Shown: positions 7,603 through 14,988, counted from the first letter of the stretch. The stretch: 64,000 nt of DNA from Sphingomonas guangdongensis (GCF_900199185.1 NZ_OBMI01000004.1:28800-92799); one strand, 5' to 3'. Notes: a model not told the origin generated them from the letters alone. Program-made: numbers and translations.

Positions 7603-7639
7603 TCAACGGGACGTAGCATAGCGGAACAGAGCGGGAATC

Positions 7640-7888
7640 TCAATCCCCCAGTTTGAACCCCATCTCGCCGCCGGCCGCGATAGCCGCCTGCTTCGCGAGC
7701 CCGTAGAAGTAAGCGGACACCGTTGCGGTGTTGCTGGCCTGGCCGATCAGGTCGGCGATCAGCGCCGCCGCGCCGGCGACGATCTCGGCCGATCCGAAGC
7801 CTTCGCGGGAGAGGCGCTGCGCTGTTTCCATGAACTCGGCATGTGCGAGGGCGCTGCGCGTGATCTGCTGGTCGGTCGGCTTGGTCAT
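7640..7888 (-). CDS. Small element protein, unknown function
   Basis: 82 residues with a good ribosome site (AGGAG nine bases before the ATG at 7888). The protein looks entirely helical, with an N-terminal charged half (SALAHAEFMETAQRLSREGFGSAEI) and a hydrophobic alanine-rich second half. No family is recognised. It lies between the replication ATPase and the head genes, where a terminase small subunit would be expected in a full phage, but it shows no DNA-binding motif that I can identify. Confidence 0.6.
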   Translation of the reverse strand: MTKPTDQQITRSALAHAEFMETAQRLSREGFGSAEIVAGAAALIADLIGQASNTATVSAYFYGLAKQAAIAAGGEMGFKLGD

Positions 7889-7983
7889 GTGGATCTCCTG
7901 TGGTCTCGCGCGGGCGCGCGCGGGGGCGAGAAACTGTGTTTGCGATTGAAGAGAGGAGGGGCGTCGGTCCTGCCGGGGCGAGG

Positions 7984-8005
7984 CTGCAAACTTTGATCCC
8001 CCCCC
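7984..8005 (-). repeat. G-tract/AAAGT motif, copy A
   Basis: On the minus strand a run of eight G is followed by ATCAAAGTTTGCAG. It lies directly beyond the stop of the small gene at 8007-8213 and resembles copy B at 8278-8300. Confidence 0.5.
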
Positions 8006-8006
8006 T

Positions 8007-8213
8007 TCACTGCACCCGGTCCACGGTGTGCCAGCCGGTGCGGGCGCTCAGCCGCTCGGCATAGGTCAGGGCCTCGCGGTGGCTCAGGAAGTCCTGCGGC
8101 ATCGTCGACATGTCCGCTGGATCGCGAGGGAACACAGCGACGCGGAACGATCCGTCGAGCCGAGCTGTCACTGCTATGCTGGTCAGGCGAGGCGAGGGGG
8201 TGCGCCGGGTCAT
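8007..8213 (-). CDS. Small element protein, unknown function
   Basis: 68 residues from the ATG at 8213, which has GGAGAG upstream. The longer frame upstream is not supported. The sequence VTARLDGSFRVAVFPRDPADM looks like a beta strand pair, followed by a helix (LSHREALTYAERLSARTGWHTVDR). No family is recognised. It is enclosed on both sides by the G-tract/AAAGT motifs. Confidence 0.5.
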   Translation of the reverse strand: MTRRTPSPRLTSIAVTARLDGSFRVAVFPRDPADMSTMPQDFLSHREALTYAERLSARTGWHTVDRVQ

Positions 8214-8277
8214 GCGGCTCTCCGATGTAGCGAAACTAATTGAGCGCGAATGTGGGCGTCGGTGTCCGAGGTTACGG

Positions 8278-8300
8278 CTGCGGACTTTCATCCTCCCCCC
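8278..8300 (-). repeat. G-tract/AAAGT motif, copy B
   Basis: On the minus strand GGGGGGAGGATGAAAGTCCG then CAG. It overlaps the last codon and stop of the AAA ATPase gene. It shares RAAAGTYYGCAG with copy A and with the repeats at 5443-5477. Confidence 0.5.
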
Positions 8301-9646
8301 ACGTCCGTCGGCGCGTCGTTGACGTACAGCCGAAGGGATGGCGGGGGGCCGTCAGCGGCCCCGCCTTCCCCTACGTAGTAGGGAGGGGGTGAGTGCGTGC
8401 AGGTTGGTGCAGGCTCGTCTCTCAGGGCGGCGACAGTTTCGGTGCGCTCGCGTGCAAGGGTTTGTGCGGGGGTTGGTGCAAGGGTTGGTGCAAGCGCCAG
8501 ACCCGTCACCCACGCCCGATTGTCGCGCTGATAAACGCGCTCGCCGTTGCGGATTGTGCCCAGGTGCAGCAGTCTTTCGAGTGCTGCCGCAAAGCCTGCT
8601 TCAGAGACGCCCTTGCCGATCGTCATGGCCGCGAACACGCGCGGAGCGTAGTTGGACGCGGTGCGGTTAGGCGACGTCGCACGCCGTTCCTCCGTGGCCT
8701 TCTCCAGGCAGGCGAGGAACCGCTCGTTCTCGTGCCCGGCCTGGATGTTGGCGGCGATCTCCGCGCGCTGATCGTCGGGCAGATCGGCGTCCCGCACGAA
8801 CGCCCACTGGTGCCAGCGGAAGGCGATCTCATCGCCGCTCGACGCATAGTTGCTCTTGCTCTTGCGCAGCACGCGAGCGTCGCGGTCGAGCGCATCCTTG
8901 GGCCGCTCCATGAACCAGCGTTGCCGGACGTGCGCGCTCCAGCCGGTCGAGCCTGAGAACTCCGATCCTTCTGTTTTCGCCGGGTGAGCGAGTGCGATCA
9001 CGGTCGCGTCGCAGTCGATCGCCATGCGGTCGAGCGCCGAGCAGAACGCCGCGACGTCGCGCCGCGCGTTCTCGTTGCCCGCGAACAGGTGCGCCACGTT
9101 GTCGAGTGCGATCAGACCGGCGCCGTGCTGCTTCGCGGCGGCGGTGATCCCGTCGAACACGGGAGACAGCTGAAAGCGCCCCTCACCGTCGAGGGCGCCG
9201 AGCGCCGTGTCGGTGTGGCCGGCCAGCGACGACAGGGCGGCAGGCGCCGCCAGCCTGTTGATCCCGACGGCCTCGTTGATGGGCTGCTGCCGGCGGTGCA
9301 GCTCGTCGTCGCTGTCCTCGCACGTCACGTAGAGCGTCGGGACCTGCACAGTCTCGAGCCCCAGGAACCGCTTTCCGGCCGCCACAGCCGTCACCAGCTG
9401 CTGTGCGAGCAGCGACTTGCCGACGCCCGCCTCGCCTACGAACAGGCACCCGGTGCCGCGCGCCAGCCATCCTGGCACGATCCAGCGCCGCTCTGGCGGC
9501 TCGGCGCTCCAGCGCGTCGTGTCGATGATCGGCAGCGTCCACCGTTCGGCTTTCGCCGCGGTCGATCGACCCAAATAATCAGCGCCGGCGATCGCGCGGC
9601 GGACCGCTTCGCCTCCGTGCTCGCGCTCGACGTCCTCGAAGTCCAC
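8288..9646 (-). CDS. RepA-like AAA family ATPase (AAA_25 type)
   Basis: 452 residues from a GTG at 9646, three bases after the upstream stop. It has a Walker A motif GEAGVGKS (residues 71-78) and a Walker B AGLIALDN (about 176-183) within a RecA-like fold of the hexameric helicase RepA family. The linker VTCEDSDDELHRRQ and LAHPAKTEGSEFSGSTGWSA are family landmarks. The C-terminal third is variable, ending in a proline-rich tail that includes an APTLAPTP stretch encoded by a 12-bp tandem repeat (8471-8494). In phages and satellites this class acts in element replication. No primase domain is visible. It is probably the element's replication protein. Confidence 0.82.
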   Translation of the reverse strand: MDFEDVEREHGGEAVRRAIAGADYLGRSTAAKAERWTLPIIDTTRWSAEPPERRWIVPGWLARGTGCLFVGEAGVGKSLLAQQLVTAVAAGKRFLGLETVQVPTLYVTCEDSDDELHRRQQPINEAVGINRLAAPAALSSLAGHTDTALGALDGEGRFQLSPVFDGITAAAKQHGAGLIALDNVAHLFAGNENARRDVAAFCSALDRMAIDCDATVIALAHPAKTEGSEFSGSTGWSAHVRQRWFMERPKDALDRDARVLRKSKSNYASSGDEIAFRWHQWAFVRDADLPDDQRAEIAANIQAGHENERFLACLEKATEERRATSPNRTASNYAPRVFAAMTIGKGVSEAGFAAALERLLHLGTIRNGERVYQRDNRAWVTGLALAPTLAPTPAQTLARERTETVAALRDEPAPTCTHSPPPYYVGEGGAADGPPPSLRLYVNDAPTDVGGG

Positions 9647-9649
9647 GCG

Positions 9650-9874
9650 TCAGCATTCCACGCAAAGAACAGTGCCGCCGATCTCGGAGCTGACATTGCT
9701 CAGGAAGGCTTGGCGCGCGCGGCGGTAGCGGCGCAGCATCTGGCCTCGCAGCGCATCAGGCATCTGCGGCTTCCAGTCTGCTTCGATCTCGCCGCCAGCG
9801 TACCGGAACGCCACGGTGAAGCCCGCGCCGATCGGTTGCGGCGCCTGGTCGACGAAGGGGTAGCTCGGGAGCAC
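9650..9874 (-). CDS. Small conserved element protein between ATPase and excisionase genes
   Basis: 74 residues with a GTG start at 9874 that overlaps the excisionase stop by one base (TAGTG). The sequence contains GAGFTVAFRYAGGEIEADWKP and ends with a GTVLCVEC cysteine pair. No function is recognised. Its tight placement between the AlpA-like gene and the replication ATPase suggests that it belongs to the early module. Confidence 0.6.
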   Translation of the reverse strand: MLPSYPFVDQAPQPIGAGFTVAFRYAGGEIEADWKPQMPDALRGQMLRRYRRARQAFLSNVSSEIGGTVLCVEC

Positions 9875-10050
9875 TAGGCCGCCGACGTGAAGGCGCGCTC
9901 AAGCTCGCTCTTGCGAAAGAAGAGCATCCGACCTTTGCGAACAACGGGCAGGTGGCCCTCTTCAACCAATCGATAGACCTGGCGAGGCCGAAGTCCCAGG
10001 AACTCCGCGGCCGCATCAGCCCCGGTCAGCAGATCTTCAGTGAGCGTCAT
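9874..10050 (-). CDS. AlpA/excisionase-like helix-turn-helix protein
   Basis: 58 residues from the ATG at 10050, with GGAGG eight bases upstream; the longer frame beyond that is rejected. The winged helix pattern AAAEFLGLRPRQVYRLVEEGHLPVVRKGRMLFFRKSEL (given across residues about 13-48) is the MerR-like HTH_17 domain of excisionases and of AlpA, the satellite regulator that controls int in P4-like elements. It is transcribed away from the integrase pair across a short region with two palindromes, so it probably regulates both directions and directs excision. Confidence 0.8.
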   Translation of the reverse strand: MTLTEDLLTGADAAAEFLGLRPRQVYRLVEEGHLPVVRKGRMLFFRKSELERAFTSAA

Positions 10051-10064
10051 CGCGCGCCTCCGAC

Positions 10065-10136
10065 AAGGATTAATCCTTATCCTGCTCGTATTCCGATTGA
10101 TTACCGTCAAGAGCAAAGATAAGCGTTTAGCCTTAT
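10065..10136. promoter_or_regulatory. Divergent early promoter region with two similar operators
   Basis: AAGGATTAATCCTT (10065-10078) is a perfect 14-bp palindrome followed by AT. ATAAGCGTTTAGCCTTAT (10119-10136) is an imperfect dyad with the same CCTTAT arm, and it overlaps the start codon of the rightward gene. On the minus strand TTGACG (10105-10110) is a possible -35. The 84-base region separates the excisionase-like gene from the integrase pair and is the likely switch of the element. Confidence 0.6.
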
Positions 10137-10782
10137 GGAGCAGGCACCCCCGTCCTTTACGCTGCAGTATAGTGCGGTTGAGGCCCTTTTGGCGGAGCTG
10201 CACGCCATCTCGCCAACTGGCCGAACGGCGCTTCGGGCGAGGCTGAAGCACCTTAAGCGGCTCGGGTTCCCCGACGGTGTGAATACGGGAAGCGGGCGGC
10301 CTGCCGGGTACGGGATCGGACCGCTGCTATCGTTGCTGATCGCCTTTGACCTGCTGCAGCTGGGGCTCACGCCTGAACGCGCAATTGGCCTGCTGCGATC
10401 TGACGGGTACGTCGTAGTGCAGGCCGCCGGCTTCTGCAGCCGGCATTTGACCCGAGAGCGGACGGTCGACGACAAGGACGACTTCTACCTTGCCTTTGAT
10501 CCGACGGTGCTCGCCGACCTGTCTAATCCGGGAAGCTCGGGCGAGCTGGATGATCCGGTGCTGCGCAAAGTGCTCTGCGGCGCATCGGCTTACGTGCTGA
10601 GCGAAGTTGGAAAGGGCGGCCGGCGCTGGGTGATCCTCAACCTCACGCACCTGATCTGGGAAGCTGCGGTGCGCCTGGAGCTAACCGGCGTGACCACCAT
10701 CGCAGCTTTCGCAGACGCGCTGCTGGCGTGGGCCGCATCATTCGATTGGAGGGTGGCAGATGGCATCGATCCGGAAGCGTAG
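10135..10782 (+). CDS. Putative regulator upstream of and overlapping integrase
   Basis: 215 residues. Residues about 12-45 (ALLAELHAISPTGRTALRARLKHLKRLGFP) and about 50-85 (GSGRPAGYGIGPLLSLLIAFDLLQLGLTPERAIGLL, two segments) look like a MerR-like DNA-binding fold. The second half has no clear motif. Such proteins precede integrase genes in sphingomonad elements as I remember them, but no function is established. It overlaps the integrase start by 23 bases, so the two are co-translated, and its own start codon overlaps an operator-like dyad, which suggests autoregulation or control by the AlpA-like protein. Confidence 0.6.
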   Translation: MEQAPPSFTLQYSAVEALLAELHAISPTGRTALRARLKHLKRLGFPDGVNTGSGRPAGYGIGPLLSLLIAFDLLQLGLTPERAIGLLRSDGYVVVQAAGFCSRHLTRERTVDDKDDFYLAFDPTVLADLSNPGSSGELDDPVLRKVLCGASAYVLSEVGKGGRRWVILNLTHLIWEAAVRLELTGVTTIAAFADALLAWAASFDWRVADGIDPEA

Positions 10783-11887
10783 CTGGACCGGCGCTGATGG
10801 CGCAGCGAACACGGCCTGGCTGGTCGACTACCGTGACAGCGCGGGCAAGCGACGCGCGAAGCAGTTTGCCCGAAAGCGCGACGCGGAGGCATGGGCAACC
10901 CAGGCGAGCTGGCACGTCTCGCAGGGCACGCACACGCCGGACTCGCAGTCGATCACGGTCGCGAAGGCCTGCGAGCTTTGGATCGAGCGAGCGGTCGCCG
11001 ACGGGCTCGAGGAAAGCACGCTGCAGGGCTACCGTGCCCGCGCGCGCCTCCACATCTGCCCGCTGATCGGCGAGGAGAAGCTTAGCCGCCTGACGCGCCC
11101 CCATGTCGAGGCGTTCGCCGACACGATCGTCGAGACGCGCGGCAAGGCGATGGCCGTCATGATCTTGCGCGCGCTCAGCTCCGCGATCGGCGAGGCGCAG
11201 CGCCGCGGACTGGTAGCTCAGAACGTGGCCGCTGGCGTGCGGGTGAAGCGGGCGAAGCGCGATCGTGAGCGCGTCGAGATACCCACGAAGGATGAGTTGC
11301 GGGCGATCCTGAAGGCCGCATCCGATCGCGAGCGGCCGCTGGTCATGACGGCGGTGTTCACGGGCCTACGCGCGTCCGAGCTGCGCGGCCTGCGCTGGAG
11401 CGACGTCGACCTGAAGGCCGGCCGCCTCACGGTGTCGCAGCGCGCGGACGCCTTCAACGTCATCGGTTCGCCGAAGTCCGCCGCCGGCCGCCGCGCCATC
11501 CCGTTGCCGGCGCCGCTGGTTGCCGAGCTGAAGCGGTGGAAGCTCGCTTGCCCGGTGTCCGAGCTCGGCCTCGCTTTCCCGAATGGCGTTGGCAGGATCG
11601 AGACGCATTCTAACTTGCTCCAGCGCATGTTCGGGCCGCTGCAGGTGCGCGCTGGTGTGATTGAACTGGACGGGGAGGGCGCGCCGACCTGGCGCTATGG
11701 CTTCCACGCGCTCCGCCATGCCGCTGCGTCGATGTGGATCGAGCGCGGCACCGATCCTAAGCGAATCCAGACGTGGCTCGGGCACGCGTCCATCCAGCTT
11801 ACGTTCGACACATACGGCCACCTATTCGAGGCGGCAGCGACTGACGCGGCGGTCGTGTCGGCTATCGCCGCGGAGCTGATCGGCTAG
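10760..11887 (+). CDS. Tyrosine recombinase/integrase of the element
   Basis: 375 residues from the ATG at 10760 with a GGAGGG ribosome site. The N-terminal about 60 residues form an arm-binding-like domain, and residues about 65-155 the SAM-like core-binding domain. The catalytic domain has R204 (TGLRASELRG), K239 region (SPKSAAGRR), H316 and R319 (HALRH), H342 (LGHASI) and the nucleophile Y352 (FDTYGH), so all the expected residues are present. It ends 60 bases before attR, the usual arrangement for integrases that use a tRNA 3' end. The target is tRNA-Thr(CGT). Confidence 0.95.
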   Translation: MASIRKRSWTGADGAANTAWLVDYRDSAGKRRAKQFARKRDAEAWATQASWHVSQGTHTPDSQSITVAKACELWIERAVADGLEESTLQGYRARARLHICPLIGEEKLSRLTRPHVEAFADTIVETRGKAMAVMILRALSSAIGEAQRRGLVAQNVAAGVRVKRAKRDRERVEIPTKDELRAILKAASDRERPLVMTAVFTGLRASELRGLRWSDVDLKAGRLTVSQRADAFNVIGSPKSAAGRRAIPLPAPLVAELKRWKLACPVSELGLAFPNGVGRIETHSNLLQRMFGPLQVRAGVIELDGEGAPTWRYGFHALRHAAASMWIERGTDPKRIQTWLGHASIQLTFDTYGHLFEAAATDAAVVSAIAAELIG

Positions 11888-11893
11888 TCAGAC

Positions 11894-11914
11894 GCAACAC
11901 TGGTGCAACATGAC
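11894..11914 (+). promoter_or_regulatory. Candidate integrase arm-type sites, right end
   Basis: GCAACAC (11894-11900) and GCAACATGAC (11905-11914) lie between the integrase stop and attR. They match the tandem GCAACACGAC sites at the left end. Confidence 0.5.
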
Positions 11915-11946
11915 CGCCGAAAGTGGCGGAAAGCCGTGCCTTTAGG

Positions 11947-11996
11947 CGCATTCGTAATGCGGGGGTCACAGGTTCGAGTCCTGTAGGCGGCACCAC
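11947..11996 (+). repeat. attR: 50-bp direct repeat of tRNA-Thr 3' half
   Basis: It is identical to 1279-1328 and lacks the 5' half of the tRNA, so it is not a gene. It marks the right end of the element and probably represents the original chromosomal 3' end of tRNA-Thr. Confidence 0.93.
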
Positions 11997-12322
11997 TTCC
12001 GATCAAGAGAGGGCACCATGGGTGCTTGGTGATCGGGTTCGCCATTGGCGGCGTTTCCTGACGACCCGATTGGGCCGCTGATCGTGATCTGATCCGGGTA
12101 CCACCACTTTGGCGTGAGTCGCTTCAGCAGCTCGAGCCCGGACATGCCCGGCAGCTGTAGGTCCAGCAGCACGACGCCGGGCTCCAGCTCGTCGGCACCC
12201 CCGACGAATGCCTCTGCCGTCGCGAATGCCTGCGCGATCCGGGACCCTGACGAGCTCACCAGCTCACGCAAGTCGACCCGCACATCGGCGTCGTCGTCGA
12301 TGGTGGAGACGAACTCGATCAT
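11966..12322 (-). pseudogene. Truncated response regulator beside attR
   Basis: The ORF begins as a normal receiver domain: IDDDADVR acidic pocket, phospho-acceptor D54 in LLDLQLPGMSG, then GLELLKRL at about residue 70. After about position 12112 the receiver pattern stops. There is no T/S, no conserved lysine and no output domain, and the frame continues through unrelated sequence into the antisense of the tRNA repeat before stopping. A FixJ/NarL-type regulator of about 200 residues or a receiver of about 120 would be expected. Its ATG overlaps the stop of the GGDEF-EAL gene, so it was the third gene of the H-NOX operon. The lost 3' part was probably removed by an earlier rearrangement at the tRNA site. 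Confidence 0.75.
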
Positions 12323-14322
12323 GCCGGCGCACCGACCTTCGCCGGCACCCCGTCGGCGAGCGCCTGCACCTCGCCGCTCGCCATGGCCTTGCCGAACAGA
12401 AAACCCTGACCATGGCTACAGCCATGCTCCCGCAGAAACGCGGCCTGCCCCGGACGCTCGATCCCTTCAGCGATCACATCCATCGACAGTGCGCGTCCCA
12501 GTTCCAGGATCGCGCGCACGATCGCCTGTCCTTCCTCGCCGCCCGCGAGCTGGTCGATGAAAGACCGGTCGATCTTCAGCGTGTCGACGGGAAGGCGGCT
12601 CAGGTAGTTCAGCGACGAGAAACCGGTCCCGAAGTCGTCCAGGCTGACCCGCACCTGTGCCGCGCAAAGGTCGCCGAGCACCGCTCTGGTCCGCGCCATG
12701 TCCTGCATGGCGACGCTCTCCGTGATCTCCAATCGCAGAAGTTTGGGCGGCAGACCGGTCGTGCGCAGCACCTCCAGTACCCGCGCGCCGAACGCGGGCT
12801 CCAGGAACTGCTGCGGCGACACGTTGACGCTGACGCTAAGCGGCTTGAGACGTCGCTTGTTTGCCGCCGCGATCGTTCGGCAGGCCTCCCGCAGGATCCA
12901 CTCGCCGAGTGGAACAATGAGGCCGGTTTCCTCGGCGATGGGGATGAACTCGGCCGGACTGACGGCATCGCCCGTGCGGGTCCAGCGAGCGAGCGCCTCG
13001 ACACCGGAGACCTGGTCGTCGCACAGCCGCACGATCGGCTGGTAGCCGACGGACAGCTCGCCGGCTGCGATCGCTGCCCGCAGATCGCGTTCCAGCAGCA
13101 CACGGCGGCGGGTCTGCTCCCGCAAATGTCCGTCGAACAAAACGACCTGCCCGCGCCCTCGCGCCTTCGCAGTACGCAGGGCCGTTGATGCATCGCGGAG
13201 CATTTCCTCGCCGCTCGGAAGCATTCTACCCGCCAGCGCGATGCCGGCGCAGACCGATGCTTCGAACGTCCATCCCGAAGGCGATAAAGCCTTCACCCCG
13301 TTCTTCAGCGCGCTGCCGATGTGCGCCGGATCGATCGTCAGCCGCTCTCCCTCAACCAGCACTGCGAACTCGTCGGCCCCGATCCGCGCAAGATGGTAGT
13401 TCCGATCGTCGATCCGGAGCTCGGCGCAGACGCGGCGGATAGTTGCAGGCATACCGGCAAGCAGCCGATCCGCCGTGGCATGGCCGACCATGTCGTTGAT
13501 GAGGCGAAACTCGTCGATGTCGAGCAGAACCAGCGCAATCTGGCCGGTGCCACCGTCGCCGACGCGCGCGAGTACCTGATCGAGCGTGAGCGCGAAGGTG
13601 CGCCGGTTCAGGAGCCCGGTGAGTGCATCATGGTGCGCTTCGTGCGCCAGCCGCTTCGCCATGCGCTCCCGCTCCAGCACACGGCCGAGCTGGGTGCCGA
13701 CCTGCTGCATCAGATCAATCAGGCTCCAGTCCGGCTCGACGCATTCGCGCGAGAAGAACTCCAGCACCGCCTCGCAACGATCTGAGATCATCACCGGAAA
13801 GGCAAAGGCGGCACGAAGTCCGCAGCGCAGCGCAACCGCTTGCCGGAGGAAGTTGCTGACCTCGCCCACGTCGCGGATCCATTCGGGCGCACGGCTCGCG
13901 AGTGCCCGGCCAGGAAGACCGACCCCGACATCGAAGGCCGCGCTGGTCGACGCTGCGATGAACGGCTCGAGGTCAGCCCGGTCGTCCGTCCAGGTCAACC
14001 CGGCGCTGACCAGCGTGCCGGGTTGCTCGCCGCGGACAAAGGCGTGACCACAGGCCCAACCCGTGAACCCGCACACTTCGGCGAGCGCGCGGCCGATCGC
14101 CTGGGTTGCGGTATCACTCTCGTTAGCGATCGCGGCGACCTTCTCCAGCAGGCTCAGGCGCTGCTTGCTGACGTAAAGGTCGCGCAGGCCCTGCTCGGCG
14201 ACACCCTCGGCTTCGAGCCGCGCCTGCCGCTCTCGCGTAAGGCGCCGCTCCAGGCTGGAGAGACGAGTGGTGAGGTCGACCGCCCTTTCGAGCGTGGCGG
14301 CTATTGGCGTAATCGCGCTCAC
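12319..14322 (-). CDS. GAF-GGDEF-EAL cyclic-di-GMP protein
   Basis: 667 residues from a GTG at 14322 that overlaps the H-NOX stop (GTGA). After a helical N-terminus (LSSLERRLTRERQARLEAE, coiled-coil-like) there is a GAF-like domain (about 60-215), a GGDEF domain starting at HHDALTGLLNRRTF, and a full EAL domain. The diguanylate-cyclase signature is degenerate, RIGADEFAVL in place of GGDEF, so synthesis may be weak or lost. The EAL domain keeps GVEALARW, SVNVSPQQF, LEITESVAMQD, LDDFGTGFSSLNYL, KIDRSFI and AEGIE, so phosphodiesterase activity is expected. In known systems an NO-bound H-NOX partner tunes such enzymes and thereby biofilm or motility. Confidence 0.9.
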   Translation of the reverse strand: MSAITPIAATLERAVDLTTRLSSLERRLTRERQARLEAEGVAEQGLRDLYVSKQRLSLLEKVAAIANESDTATQAIGRALAEVCGFTGWACGHAFVRGEQPGTLVSAGLTWTDDRADLEPFIAASTSAAFDVGVGLPGRALASRAPEWIRDVGEVSNFLRQAVALRCGLRAAFAFPVMISDRCEAVLEFFSRECVEPDWSLIDLMQQVGTQLGRVLERERMAKRLAHEAHHDALTGLLNRRTFALTLDQVLARVGDGGTGQIALVLLDIDEFRLINDMVGHATADRLLAGMPATIRRVCAELRIDDRNYHLARIGADEFAVLVEGERLTIDPAHIGSALKNGVKALSPSGWTFEASVCAGIALAGRMLPSGEEMLRDASTALRTAKARGRGQVVLFDGHLREQTRRRVLLERDLRAAIAAGELSVGYQPIVRLCDDQVSGVEALARWTRTGDAVSPAEFIPIAEETGLIVPLGEWILREACRTIAAANKRRLKPLSVSVNVSPQQFLEPAFGARVLEVLRTTGLPPKLLRLEITESVAMQDMARTRAVLGDLCAAQVRVSLDDFGTGFSSLNYLSRLPVDTLKIDRSFIDQLAGGEEGQAIVRAILELGRALSMDVIAEGIERPGQAAFLREHGCSHGQGFLFGKAMASGEVQALADGVPAKVGAPA

Positions 14323-14861
14323 TGCTGCGACCAGTCCAGGGCGAGCACACACGACTTGTCGCCGCGATGCATGCACTGGCGGTGCTCGATGCGAACCGGC
14401 TCGGCGAAGTGATCGGACGCGCCCTCGATGAAGCCGTGCCCCAGCCAGCAAAGCTGCCGCGCCGATCCATAGCCCACCAGCAGTTCGCCCGCTGCTCCGC
14501 TAGAAAAGTGGAAGTGCGGACAGCCTGCGCCTGCGTAGAGCTTGCGGACTTCGGGATGGATGATGCTGTTGACGCTCAGGACAAAGTCGCGGGCGCTGTT
14601 CGCAGCGGTGAAGAAGGCGGGATAGCGACGGGCGAGTACGGGCATTGCGCTGCGGCCGAACCAGCGCAGCGTGTCACTCAGATCGGTGCCTCGCTGCGCG
14701 CTGAATACCGAGAGGAGTGCAACGAGTTCCGCATCGGGATAGCTACCGAGCGACGTGTAGGCGCCGGTTACCGCCGCGGTGTCGAGCAGGTTGTCCCACG
14801 CGCACGCATCCGCTGTGTCGGTGACGACCTCTTCCAGCAGATTGAAGATGATGCCCTTCAC
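14319..14861 (-). CDS. H-NOX heme nitric-oxide sensor protein
   Basis: 180 residues from a GTG at 14861. The start MKGIIFNLLEEVV is the family hallmark, which rules out the longer frame. The proximal heme ligand is H102 in NSIIHPEVRKLY, and the porphyrin-binding YxSxR motif is YGSAR (131-135). Cysteines in RQLCW and QCMHRGDKSC fit the structural zinc site. There is no distal-pocket Tyr that I can pin down, so NO selectivity is inferred from the stand-alone, partner-linked type. It is cytoplasmic. The gene is directly coupled to the GGDEF-EAL gene, the classic pairing in which NO binding controls c-di-GMP turnover. Confidence 0.93.
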   Translation of the reverse strand: MKGIIFNLLEEVVTDTADACAWDNLLDTAAVTGAYTSLGSYPDAELVALLSVFSAQRGTDLSDTLRWFGRSAMPVLARRYPAFFTAANSARDFVLSVNSIIHPEVRKLYAGAGCPHFHFSSGAAGELLVGYGSARQLCWLGHGFIEGASDHFAEPVRIEHRQCMHRGDKSCVLALDWSQQ

Positions 14862-14988
14862 GACTTCGCCCCTCGTTGCTCCCCGGCAGGCGACGCCCGT
14901 GTGTCTGGCCAAAGAGGTCGATCAGCGATCGACAGGACGGTCTATGATGAGGTTCGCGGTGACTCGCGATACGGCGATTCTACGGTAA

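Larger units (their letters stand above)
1279..11996. mobile_element. Integrated phage-derived or satellite-like element (about 10.7 kb) in tRNA-Thr
   Basis: It is bounded by exact 50-bp repeats of the tRNA-Thr 3' end. From the right it holds a tyrosine integrase and an upstream regulator (rightward), then leftward genes: an AlpA/excisionase-like protein, a small gene, a RepA-like AAA ATPase, two small genes, an HK97 prohead protease, the major capsid protein, a 53-residue protein, an NlpC/P60-like protein, a tail-tip N-terminal fragment and a 218-residue unknown. Three rightward unknown genes and one leftward acidic gene lie near attL. No terminase, portal, head-tail connector, tail tube, tape measure or lysis gene is present, so it cannot be a complete phage. 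It could be a satellite that uses a helper phage, or a prophage remnant. Confidence 0.88.

Noticed and set aside
8368..8384. CCCTAC-GTA-GTAGGG palindrome
   Set aside because: It lies inside the coding part of the ATPase C-terminus and is explained by its proline/tyrosine codons.
11997..12045. Imperfect hairpin just outside attR (CCGATC...GATCGG with inner GCACC-ATG-GGTGC)
   Set aside because: It could be the original tRNA terminator, but the pairing is interrupted and there is no T-tract.
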